NCBI GenBank assembly: GCA_945928585.1
Contig: CAMENQ010000050.1
Location: 1-10,908, forward strand
Reading direction: 5' to 3'
DNA length: 10,908 nucleotides
Source of the DNA: an uncultured Roseburia sp.
Lineage (GTDB): Bacteria > Bacillota > Clostridia > Lachnospirales > Lachnospiraceae
In this document: positions 1 to 6,794 of the stretch, piece after piece
How the letters are laid out: each line of letters opens with the position of its first letter
Numbering within the stretch: the stretch's first letter is position 1
Position numbers and translations under genes: made by a program
The notes under the pieces: model-generated
What the model was told of the DNA's origin: nothing
Seen by the model: the letters and a program-made list of their open reading frames with translations, nothing else
Database searches by the model: none

Positions 1-79
1 TATTGTATTCATATGAATTAACCAATTCTCCATTTATATATTCTTCAATAATGTGCCCATTTTCTGAAAACACATATTT
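1..79 (-). pseudogene. In-frame 3' continuation of the RHS/YD protein beyond a TAG stop
   Basis: Reading on past the TAG at 80-82 in the same frame gives 26 open codons to the window edge. They begin KYVFSENGHIIEEY and end INGELVNSYEYN. The pattern of aromatic-x-aromatic, then NGxI, then YxNG, then YEY is that of an RHS/YD repeat unit, like the repeats just before the stop. The stop therefore appears to interrupt a longer RHS protein rather than end it. A point mutation at one codon (for example TAT, CAG or AAG to TAG) would be enough. A sequencing error is possible. Only 26 codons are visible, so the extent of the downstream part is unknown. Confidence 0.6.
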
Positions 80-2068
80 CTAATCATCATTTCCAATGGC
101 TTTTATCATTCTTTTCTTTTCATTTTTTTTATTAATGCTCAATACATTCATTCCCTCATAATTAAATGTTTGTTTTTCTTCATTATTTGTTATTGACAAA
201 TTATTATTAAATGTACAAACACTACATATATCCCCTGTTAGAAAATCACTTACATATTCTTTGTCTCCTATGATAAACTTTTTTTGAATTTTTTCCGGTT
301 CATATGTATATTCTATACTCCTCCCTTTATTGTCATCAATTTTGTTAAGTTGACCTTCTTCACCATAATAATAGTTGGTTACTATATCATTTATATGATC
401 TATATAAGTGCTTATTACATAGTGTTCTCCATATATCCACTCATATAAAACTTTTTCACTATCAGATACTTTTAATATATTGCCTATTTCATCATACTCC
501 ATATTAAATATATAACCATTACCATAAATTGCTTTAGTAATATGTCCTTCATTATCATACTCATAATTTATATATGGATTCCCTGCAATATCTATTTGAG
601 ATATATTTTCTTGATTGTATATTAACTCATATGTAAAGCCATTATGCATAATTGAAACCATATTCCCTTTTTCATAATTATACATATTTACAGTATTATT
701 CATTCCATCACAAGCCAGAGTAGCTACCCTCTGCTCTTTATTATTATAAATATACTGTATATATTTATCTTCATAAAATCTTAAAACCTCATTTCCCGTA
801 ACTTTATTATAAACACTAGTTACTAATATTCCTTCGGTATTATACGAACTATTAACTACATCTAATACTGATTTTTTCATATAACAAACATTCATATCAG
901 TGGTACTTTCAGATTTATCCAAATAAAATATATCACCAGCTTTTGTTGTTATTTCATTATAAATCTCTTTATCTAACACAATCTTTGTATCATAATATTC
1001 ATCATTGTACATTTCATATATATCATATGCATCTATAATACCATCCCCATCTGTATCTTCATTATATGGGCTAGTCTTCAAATCTCTTATCTCGTATGCA
1101 TCACTTATTCCATCCTCATCACTATCTTTAACTGTTTCATAACAATTTCCGTCATTATAAAATGTTACTATATTGCTAATAGACTTATTTCCAAATTTAT
1201 CAACAACCTCTAAATAACCTTCTAAATAGCTTGATTCCGCTGGTAATTCCAAATGATTACTTATATTATAATTCTCAACACATTGAAAGCTTTGCTCATC
1301 GTATCTATAATATAAGTCTATCTTTTTATAATCATCATCATATGACACTCCAATTTTATTATCATCATAAGAATAATACATTGAAAACAATGTCATATTG
1401 GACTTTTTATAGTTTGCTAACCTTGTATATAATTCTGTATTTGTATTTATAAGCAATATATTTCCCGCAAATATTTCCACAGTATCTGCAATAATTATGC
1501 CATCAAATATTACGCTGTCTCCATTTATTGAAACCTTTCCCTCTGGGGCATAAATAATCCCCTGTAGTTCTATGTTAGATGCATTTATATTTATGTTTCC
1601 TTTTTTACTGCATAAAATCATATTATTTCCATTTATTTCAGATGTTCCAATATTAATGCTTTCTTCACTTACAACCATGTCATTAATACTACATCTACCT
1701 ACATAAATATCTGTTGTACCTGACGAATATATCGTTTTTTCACCTAAATATGAATCATTTGAAATCACTACATTTTCATTACTTATTGTATCATTATCCA
1801 TATTATACATTATTCCATCAAGAATGCTGTTTTTATCTTTATCATATATATCAATTTTGCTCACAATATTTTTATTATTTGACTGAATATTAGTTGTATC
1901 TGCATATATACATATGTTATCTGCATATTCATCCAATTCACTCTTATCCAATGTGCACTCCGCTATCGCCTGTATTACCATGCAATTTGCCAAATATGAC
2001 ATTGATACTAATATACATACTATTGACTTTATTATTTTTTTTGCTCTATCATTCTTCTTCATCTTCAT
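80..2068 (-). CDS. Secreted RHS/YD-repeat protein with calcium-loop motifs, probably prematurely stopped
   Basis: This 662-residue protein begins with a signal peptide: a Lys-rich n-region (residues 2-14), a hydrophobic core (about 12-33) and an AxA-like cleavage site near A34-I-A36. It is therefore probably exported. Residues about 145-207 alternate short Ile/Val/Asn-rich strands (GNININASNIEL, GIIYAPEGKVSI) and look like a beta-solenoid. Residues 315-350 hold two DxDxDG loops (DSDEDG at 315, DTDGDG at 338), typical of thrombospondin-type-3/dockerin-like calcium sites. Residues about 430-660 contain degenerate YD/RHS repeats (NYEYDNEGHI, FNMEYDEIGN). RHS proteins are usually much larger shells around a C-terminal toxin or adhesin. 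This one lacks the C-terminal part, and RHS-like sequence continues after the TAG. The start overlaps the ligase stop (ATGA) and has GGAGG 4 nt upstream. An ATG two codons downstream is an alternative start. Any ligand or toxin activity is unknown. Confidence 0.85.
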   Translation of the reverse strand: MKMKKNDRAKKIIKSIVCILVSMSYLANCMVIQAIAECTLDKSELDEYADNICIYADTTNIQSNNKNIVSKIDIYDKDKNSILDGIMYNMDNDTISNENVVISNDSYLGEKTIYSSGTTDIYVGRCSINDMVVSEESINIGTSEINGNNMILCSKKGNININASNIELQGIIYAPEGKVSINGDSVIFDGIIIADTVEIFAGNILLINTNTELYTRLANYKKSNMTLFSMYYSYDDNKIGVSYDDDYKKIDLYYRYDEQSFQCVENYNISNHLELPAESSYLEGYLEVVDKFGNKSISNIVTFYNDGNCYETVKDSDEDGISDAYEIRDLKTSPYNEDTDGDGIIDAYDIYEMYNDEYYDTKIVLDKEIYNEITTKAGDIFYLDKSESTTDMNVCYMKKSVLDVVNSSYNTEGILVTSVYNKVTGNEVLRFYEDKYIQYIYNNKEQRVATLACDGMNNTVNMYNYEKGNMVSIMHNGFTYELIYNQENISQIDIAGNPYINYEYDNEGHITKAIYGNGYIFNMEYDEIGNILKVSDSEKVLYEWIYGEHYVISTYIDHINDIVTNYYYGEEGQLNKIDDNKGRSIEYTYEPEKIQKKFIIGDKEYVSDFLTGDICSVCTFNNNLSITNNEEKQTFNYEGMNVLSINKKNEKKRMIKAIGNDD

Positions 2069-3288
2069 AATTCCTCCATCATATTCTTAAAATACCTATA
2101 TTTCCCTGTACCTTCATCTGGAAACAATACATTAAAATACTCAAAACTAAATTCCGCCTCTGCCAATTCTCTATCTATCACGTTTTTCTTAAACACCTCC
2201 TCTATATATTTCTCATCATACATCTCATCATCTTTATCCACTACAAACCTTATATTAAATTTTCCTATATCCTTCTGCTCTATCTGGAACTGCGTTATTG
2301 TCCCCTCTAGCATATAATTAACAACTTCTACTGCCCTTACCAGTGCATATGGCGTTTTTTTTTCACCATTTTTACACATAATAAAGTCATTTACTCTTCC
2401 TGAGTTTAGTTGCAACACCGGACTTTGATTTCCACATTTACACTTTACACCTTTTTTTATCTTTCCCCTGTCACCTATTCTGTATCTTATAAGCGGCATT
2501 GCTGTATTGGTTCGAGTAGTAACAATAAGCTCCTGTTCTCTCTCTCTTCCTGTTTCTTCTACATATACATTTGATTCTAATATATGCATATGTCCATATG
2601 GACACTCATACGCTATACTGTTAAATTCGTTTGCTCCATATTGGTTTGCTATCTGACAATCAAAATGCTCCGCTGTCATTTTTCTAACACTGTCCGTTAA
2701 TATTTCACCTGAAAATTCTATGTATCTGACACTGTCCAAACCTTTAAGTTTATATCTGTCTATGCATTCGCACAATAACACTGCCATACTTGGCTGCAAC
2801 AATAACCATACAGGCTTATATTCCTGCATTTTATTATATATCTCTACTAAATATTTCATATCTATATTTGATTTTAAAAATCCTAGGGAGTTCTTATCAT
2901 AGAAATATACATCCTCTGCTTCTCCTACATAATGTATCGTATAAAAGAAACATAATCTGTCATTAGGCTTAATACCATAATACCTGTTTCGGTAATACCA
3001 TAATGGTAACATCGACCTTCTATAATCATCAATTTTCCAATATATCTCCATATATTTTCCTGTCGAACCTGAAGTTCTAGCTGATATAAGTTTTTCATTC
3101 ATTAATAATGGAATAGCAGATACTGCCAACGATGATGAACCACTTTTTACAACAGTATTTTTTTCTATTACGGGAATATCCGTCCAATTTTCTATTGAAT
3201 CAATATCTATACCCATATTATAATACATCGGAACTTCGTTATATACTTTTCTAATTTGTTTCCTTATTTCTTCGTCTATCATTAACAT
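2065..3288 (-). CDS. PaaK/CapK-family adenylate-forming acid ligase
   Basis: This protein of about 407 residues belongs to the ANL adenylate-forming superfamily, phenylacetate-CoA ligase branch. Visible core motifs are the ATP-loop TSGSTGK (72-78), NQYGANEF (215-222, the A5 Y-G-x-x-E motif), YRIGDRG (269-275), the hinge-type GRVNDFI (297-303) and a C-terminal GTGKYRYFKN (393-402) that could supply the catalytic lysine. Cysteines in ECPYGH (228-233) and CKCG (283-286) match the CxCG element of PaaK relatives and may bind metal. The family activates a carboxylic acid as acyl-AMP and passes it to a thiol. Because an acyl carrier protein gene directly precedes and overlaps it, transfer to that carrier rather than to CoA is plausible (inference). 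The ATG at 3282 forms TAATG with the carrier stop and is spaced 7 nt from GGGGGT, so it may be the true start instead of 3288. The acid substrate cannot be read from the sequence. The gene is AT-rich like its two partners. Confidence 0.85.
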   Translation of the reverse strand: MLMIDEEIRKQIRKVYNEVPMYYNMGIDIDSIENWTDIPVIEKNTVVKSGSSSLAVSAIPLLMNEKLISARTSGSTGKYMEIYWKIDDYRRSMLPLWYYRNRYYGIKPNDRLCFFYTIHYVGEAEDVYFYDKNSLGFLKSNIDMKYLVEIYNKMQEYKPVWLLLQPSMAVLLCECIDRYKLKGLDSVRYIEFSGEILTDSVRKMTAEHFDCQIANQYGANEFNSIAYECPYGHMHILESNVYVEETGREREQELIVTTRTNTAMPLIRYRIGDRGKIKKGVKCKCGNQSPVLQLNSGRVNDFIMCKNGEKKTPYALVRAVEVVNYMLEGTITQFQIEQKDIGKFNIRFVVDKDDEMYDEKYIEEVFKKNVIDRELAEAEFSFEYFNVLFPDEGTGKYRYFKNMMEEL

Positions 3289-3536
3289 ACCCCCATTTTT
3301 TTATATAAATATTCCAAAACTTTATCATAATTATCAAATAACTCTATCAAATTCACATCTAAACCAAAGATAATTTTAAATCCATCTTCTATATCTGATA
3401 TGATCTCCATTAAAGAAACTGAATCCATTTCCAAATCAGTTATAAAGCTTTTTCCACAATAATTTTCTATATGGCCGTTTTTGCCATATGCTTGTATTAT
3501 CTCATCAAGCTGTTTTTTTATTTCACTTCTGTTCAT
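3282..3536 (-). CDS. Acyl carrier protein (dedicated, non-housekeeping type)
   Basis: At 84 residues this has the size of a free-standing carrier protein. The attachment motif DLEMDSVSLMEII places the phosphopantetheine serine at S39, followed by the usual acidic helix (EIISDIEDGF) and a C-terminal helix (YDKVLEYLYKK). The modified serine would hold an acyl group as a thioester for a partner enzyme. The overlapping ligase gene downstream is the obvious loading enzyme. No ketosynthase, dehydratase or other fatty acid gene is nearby, so it is unlikely to be the housekeeping AcpP. The start codon is odd. The only good Shine-Dalgarno (AGGGG, 3551-3555) is 14 nt upstream and ideally spaced instead for an out-of-frame ATG that makes a three-codon ORF ending on the carrier start. 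Confidence 0.88.
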   Translation of the reverse strand: MNRSEIKKQLDEIIQAYGKNGHIENYCGKSFITDLEMDSVSLMEIISDIEDGFKIIFGLDVNLIELFDNYDKVLEYLYKKMGVC

Positions 3537-3555
3537 TTTGACATATTGTACCCCT
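3533..3555 (-). promoter_or_regulatory. Shine-Dalgarno plus three-codon minigene (Met-Ser-Lys-stop) overlapping the carrier protein start
   Basis: AGGGG is followed after 6 nt by ATG TCA AAA TGA. The TGA shares ATGA with the start codon of the acyl carrier protein. Either a tiny leader is translated and passes ribosomes to the carrier gene by termination-reinitiation, or a one-base change has shifted an originally in-frame upstream start. The spacing is seen directly; the mechanism is inference. Confidence 0.4.
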
Positions 3556-3731
3556 ATTCTATAAATTTTCTTTTTGATTATCTCTGCATCATAAATATTT
3601 GTAATAAATTATCCATCATTTACTTTATTTTTGATTATTTATTTCAATATTAAAAAATTCTGTCCAATTTATTATTTTTTTATAATTACATTGTTTCCTA
3701 TCATTTTCAAGTCAATATAATTTACTTAATA

Positions 3732-3760
3732 AAAATATCATATATTTTAATTTTTGTCAA
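3732..3760 (-). promoter_or_regulatory. Candidate sigma-70 promoter for the carrier-ligase-RHS operon
   Basis: On the minus strand a perfect TTGACA (3755-3760) is followed after 17 nt by TATTTT (3732-3737, 4 of 6 matches to TATAAT). It would give a 5' leader of roughly 185 nt before the carrier gene. The surrounding 3537-3772 stretch is extremely AT-rich and has many TATAAT-like strings, so the -10 choice is weak. I saw no other gene or clear structure in that stretch. Confidence 0.4.
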
Positions 3761-3772
3761 TCTTTAACTTAT

Positions 3773-3812
3773 ATTTTTCTATTTTTCTATTTTTTCTATT
3801 TTTCTATTTTCT
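3773..3812. repeat. Short tandem repeat of an 8-nt unit (ATTTTTCT)
   Basis: About five head-to-tail copies of ATTTTTCT are visible; one has an extra T and the last is a base short. They form a pure pyrimidine/A tract. It lies between the broken end of the intron remnant and the promoter region of the carrier-ligase-RHS operon. It may mark the deletion junction or be prone to slippage that changes spacing upstream of that operon. Confidence 0.75.
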
Positions 3813-3819
3813 TGTTAAA

Positions 3820-4222
3820 TAAGTAATACTTACCCTGCACCCTAAAGTTCAGTCTTCCCATAGCGTTTGCAACCACTTTGTTACCATGACCTCTGATGAC
3901 TTCTCGCCATTCGTTGTTACTACAAGTTTCATACTCTATTTCTGCCTACTGACGAGACCTTCCTTGGTACCACACGTTTCTTTCTCTCCATACATCTGCC
4001 ACATTTACCATAGTTAATTACGAGTAGTTATTGGACTTCGGTTTGTATTGCAACCTTATCCTTAACTATAGCCTAATGTGATTCTGTTCATCAGACCAGA
4101 GATTTGCCTCCATCTTCCTTCAGATTCCACCTCACGATGTCACCCTTGGTCTTGGCTGTATCCTTCCCACTACTAGAGCGGATTAGGGACTTTTACCCGT
4201 TAGAAACGTGCTCCGCAAGGCG
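3820..4222 (-). mobile_element. Group IIC intron remnant (5' RNA domains I-III, no reverse transcriptase)
   Basis: Read on the minus strand, the stretch shows conserved pieces of bacterial class C group II introns as I remember them, for example from Oceanobacillus iheyensis. These are a 5' hairpin (TGCGCCTTGCGGAGCA), then CGGGTAAAAGTCCC, then AAGGGTGACATCGTGAGG, then TGGAATCTGAAGGAAGATGG, then GGCAAATCTCTGGTCTGA. About 230 nt further on come GAAGTCATCAGAGGTCATGG (domain II/III region) and GGGAAGACTGAAC. The reverse transcriptase/maturase that should follow in domain IV, and catalytic domains V and VI, are absent. The sequence instead breaks into AT-rich DNA near 3820-3835. The 5' end is degenerate (GTTATGCG rather than GTGYG). 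It lies directly after a terminator stem-loop and T-run, the usual target of class C introns. It cannot splice or move by itself. The exact ends are approximate. Confidence 0.85.
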
Positions 4223-4228
4223 CATAAC

Positions 4229-4262
4229 AAAAAATGCCTCTCTGTCTGAGCCACAGAGAGGC
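4229..4262 (-). terminator. Strong Rho-independent terminator of the alpha-galactosidase gene
   Basis: A perfect 10-bp stem (arms 4236-4245 and 4253-4262, GCCTCTCTGT/ACAGAGAGGC) has a 7-nt loop and is followed on the minus strand by ATTTTTTG. It lies about 120 nt after the galactosidase stop and just before the intron 5' end, and would serve as the intron's insertion site. Confidence 0.88.
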
Positions 4263-4290
4263 TGTGTCCGTTAGGACATTTTGCATTTTT
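4230..4290. repeat. Nested inverted repeat enclosing the terminator
   Basis: AAAAATGC (4230-4237) pairs with GCATTTTT (4283-4290). Between the arms lie the terminator hairpin and a second small hairpin, TGTCC-GTTA-GGACA (4265-4278). Outside, TGCTCCGC (4209-4216) is complementary to GCGGAGCA (4292-4299). The outer arms overlap the terminator stem by two bases, so the two folds compete. The arrangement could be a composite termination structure or the remnant of a palindromic insertion. Confidence 0.55.
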
Positions 4291-4295
4291 CGCGG

Positions 4296-4322
4296 AGCAT
4301 CCACTTTGGAGTGGGTGCTTTT
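4296..4322. terminator. Hairpin with T-run on the plus strand downstream of the alpha-galactosidase
   Basis: Arms 4296-4305 and 4310-4319 pair over 10 positions with one G-T wobble around a TTGG loop. A T-run follows on the plus strand only (4319-4322). There is no plus-strand gene to terminate, so it may simply protect the 3' end of the galactosidase transcript or block antisense transcription from the intron side. Confidence 0.45.
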
Positions 4323-4380
4323 CCTATGCTTAATATAACACAGCAAATTAGAAATTTCAATCACAATATTCCAAATTATT

Positions 4381-6591
4381 TCACCTTATAATATCTCCTG
4401 TAAAATCCTTTTTCCTAAACCTGAATGTTCTGCTCTGATAATCCCCCCACATATCTATAACAATTCCAACATTCATAAGCTCATCACCGCCATACACCTT
4501 TCCTTCGCCTAAAAGCTCATAATCAGCATCAGGCTCCAATGCAGTAAGCTTAAGCCTTGTAACCGGCGGATTTACCTTACTGTTTATTCTGAAATATGCT
4601 GCAAATATGTCCTTCTTATCCTCTGATATAAACTGCCATGCAGTTTCGTTGCCCTCAAAAGGACTCTTAAGTCTGTACATATCCGCTGATGGTACAAAGG
4701 TTCTTAGTTCCTTATATCTTTCCACCTGTTTCCTGACAATTTCCTTTTCCTCATCAGTAAACTTCATTAAGTCAAGCTCATAGCCGAAGTTTCCGCTCAT
4801 TGCCACATCCCCTCTTATCTTAAGGTCTGTAACTCTGCCTGACTGATGGTTCGGCACAGCCGATACGTGGGAACCCATGGCACTTACAGGATATACTAAG
4901 CTTGTGCCGTACTGTATATAAAGTCTTTCTATGGCATCTGTATCATCACTTGTCCATGTCTGAGGCATATAGTAAAGAATACCTGCATCAAATCTGCCTC
5001 CTCCTCCTGAACAGCTTTCAAACAATACATCAGGATGGCTTGAAACTATTGTGTCCATAACTCTGTAGAGTCCAAGCATATATCTGTGTGGCATTTCCTT
5101 TTGTCTTTCACCCGGAAGTCCTGCCGAGCCGAGATTTGTCATATGTCTGTTCATATCCCACTTTACATATGCTATATTTGCTTCATCAAGTACAGTAGAT
5201 ATAGCATTTATAATATAATCGCAAACCTCTTCCCTGCTTAAATCAAGTGTAAGCTGTGCCCTGCATTCTGTACGTGTTCTTCCTTTTACGTGAATACACC
5301 AGTCCGGGTGGGCTCTGTATAAATCACTGTCAGGTGATACCATTTCCGGCTCAAACCACAGTCCAAACTTTACTCCCTCTGCATTTACCTTTTCTGCAAG
5401 TCCCTTTATTCCGCTAGGCAGCTTCTCCTTATTTACATACCAGTCTCCCAGTGAACAATTATCTCCGTTTCTCTTTCCAAACCAGCCGTCATCAAGTACA
5501 AGAAGCTCTATGCCAAGTGCAGCCGCCTCCTTTGCCAGTCCTACTATTTTTTCCTCATTAAAATCAAAATATGTAGCCTCCCAGTTATTAGCCAGTATTG
5601 GTCTTACCTCATCTCTGTATTTTCCGCGTACAAGTCTTGTTCTGTATAATTTATGATAATTCCTTGACATTTCCCCAAGTCCCTTACCGGAATATACCAT
5701 AACTGCTTCCGGCGCCTGAAATTCCTCTCCTGCTTCAAGGAGCCATGAAAAATCATAATCATTAATACCCATAAATGCTCTTGCTTTAAATATCTGGTCT
5801 ACCTCTACTCCTGCCGTAAAGTTACCGCTGTATACAAAATTAAATCCATACACCTTTCCCTGATTTTCATCTGCATTTTTTCCTACAAGTGCAAAAAACG
5901 GGTTAAGCTGATGGCTTGATGCCCCACGTCTGCTTTCTATTGACTGTATTCCGCTTCTTAAAGGTGTTCTTTCTATATGACGTTCTCTTCCCCATGCACC
6001 GGAAAGCTCTATCATATCGTATTCACTATCCTCAAAATCCACATTTACACTCATTATCCTGTCAAGTCTTACACTTTCATTTCCTTCATTAACCACTTTG
6101 ACATTTCTTGTAATGGCATCAATTTCATTATAAACAGTATATTGAAGAATAACCTTTATGTTTTTTACTTTATCCTTAAGAATAATATTAAGGGTATCCG
6201 CCTCTGAATCTTTCTCCACATATGTTGCCGGAAGTCCCTTAAGCTTTGGTTTTCCTTTTATCAGTTCATAGCTGTCATATGTAAGTTCCAGCACCCTGCT
6301 GCCATCACTAAATTCCATAGAAACAGCAGGTATTCTGAAATCCGTATTGCAGCCTGTCGGGTATTCCTGACATACATAATCAAGTGAATATGACCTGTCC
6401 TCAAGCTCCGTATTTGCAGAAAATCCCAAATTTCTAAGAAGCAGGGCATTATCAATATCCGGATTTCGTTTCAGCCTGTCACCCCAATAAACATGACATA
6501 AATACTTCCCCTTAGCTACCGCCATAATATAGCTTGTCCTAGGTGTTTTCAAATGAAACACCATATTCTTTTCACACACATCAATACTCAT
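4381..6591 (-). CDS. GH36 alpha-galactosidase
   Basis: This complete protein of 736 residues has the usual size of bacterial GH36 alpha-galactosidases (about 720-750). It lacks a signal peptide, so it is probably cytoplasmic. It would release terminal alpha-1,6-galactose from imported melibiose, raffinose or stachyose. An N-terminal beta-supersandwich (about 1-320) precedes a TIM barrel (about 330-660) and a C-terminal beta-domain. Barrel motifs are NNWEATYFDF (335-344), LVLDDGWFG (364-372), FGLWFEPEMV (409-418), KWDMNR (477-482, nucleophile D479), ESCSGGGGRFD (525-535) and WTSDDTDA (546-553, acid/base most likely D549). All catalytic motifs are intact. AAGGAG lies 9 nt before the ATG (6601-6606), which supports the start. 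No transporter or sugar regulator is in the window. The gene is probably transcribed alone from its own promoter and ends at the terminator near 4229-4262. Confidence 0.95.
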   Translation of the reverse strand: MSIDVCEKNMVFHLKTPRTSYIMAVAKGKYLCHVYWGDRLKRNPDIDNALLLRNLGFSANTELEDRSYSLDYVCQEYPTGCNTDFRIPAVSMEFSDGSRVLELTYDSYELIKGKPKLKGLPATYVEKDSEADTLNIILKDKVKNIKVILQYTVYNEIDAITRNVKVVNEGNESVRLDRIMSVNVDFEDSEYDMIELSGAWGRERHIERTPLRSGIQSIESRRGASSHQLNPFFALVGKNADENQGKVYGFNFVYSGNFTAGVEVDQIFKARAFMGINDYDFSWLLEAGEEFQAPEAVMVYSGKGLGEMSRNYHKLYRTRLVRGKYRDEVRPILANNWEATYFDFNEEKIVGLAKEAAALGIELLVLDDGWFGKRNGDNCSLGDWYVNKEKLPSGIKGLAEKVNAEGVKFGLWFEPEMVSPDSDLYRAHPDWCIHVKGRTRTECRAQLTLDLSREEVCDYIINAISTVLDEANIAYVKWDMNRHMTNLGSAGLPGERQKEMPHRYMLGLYRVMDTIVSSHPDVLFESCSGGGGRFDAGILYYMPQTWTSDDTDAIERLYIQYGTSLVYPVSAMGSHVSAVPNHQSGRVTDLKIRGDVAMSGNFGYELDLMKFTDEEKEIVRKQVERYKELRTFVPSADMYRLKSPFEGNETAWQFISEDKKDIFAAYFRINSKVNPPVTRLKLTALEPDADYELLGEGKVYGGDELMNVGIVIDMWGDYQSRTFRFRKKDFTGDIIR

Positions 6592-6627
6592 ACCTTTTTT
6601 CTCCTTATTTATTTTATATGTAATTTT

Positions 6628-6656
6628 ATAATAACACGGATAGAATTAATTGTATA
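6628..6656 (-). promoter_or_regulatory. Candidate promoter of the alpha-galactosidase gene
   Basis: On the minus strand TATACA (6651-6656, 4 of 6 matches to the -35) and TATTAT (6628-6633, 5 of 6 matches to the -10) are 17 nt apart. Transcription would start about 30 nt before the start codon. The weak -35 fits a promoter that needs an activator, but no experiment supports this. Confidence 0.5.
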
Positions 6657-6663
6657 TGTTTAA

Positions 6664-6687
6664 ATGTGAAATGAATATGTGCAAATG
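6664..6687 (-). promoter_or_regulatory. Direct repeat upstream of the galactosidase promoter, possible activator site
   Basis: Two copies of a CATTT(G)CACAT element lie head-to-tail, offset by 13 nt, ending 7 nt upstream of the -35 box. Position and orientation suit an AraC/XylS-type activator, a common control for alpha-galactosidases in this group. No such regulator is encoded in the window, so this is inference from spacing only. The rest of the 6592-6794 gap shows no gene and no clear terminator for the upstream ABC gene. Confidence 0.35.
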
Positions 6688-6794
6688 CGATACTGTTCGT
6701 GTTGCAATTTCAAAACCTGCTGAGATTTTGTTTCCAAAATTGGCATTTTCCTTAATTTTCTCAGACATATAGCCTTGTGAAATTTGTGGCGGAA

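Noticed and set aside
80..82. TAG read as pyrrolysine or programmed read-through
   Set aside because: No pyrrolysine genes are in the window and nothing around the TAG suggests a read-through signal; a nonsense mutation or sequence error is simpler.
3282..3536. Housekeeping fatty acid carrier AcpP
   Set aside because: There are no fatty acid synthesis neighbours; the gene overlaps the ligase and shares the foreign-looking AT-rich composition of the operon.
3773..3812. CRISPR-like repeat array
   Set aside because: The units are 8 nt, contiguous and without spacers, so this is a simple tandem repeat.
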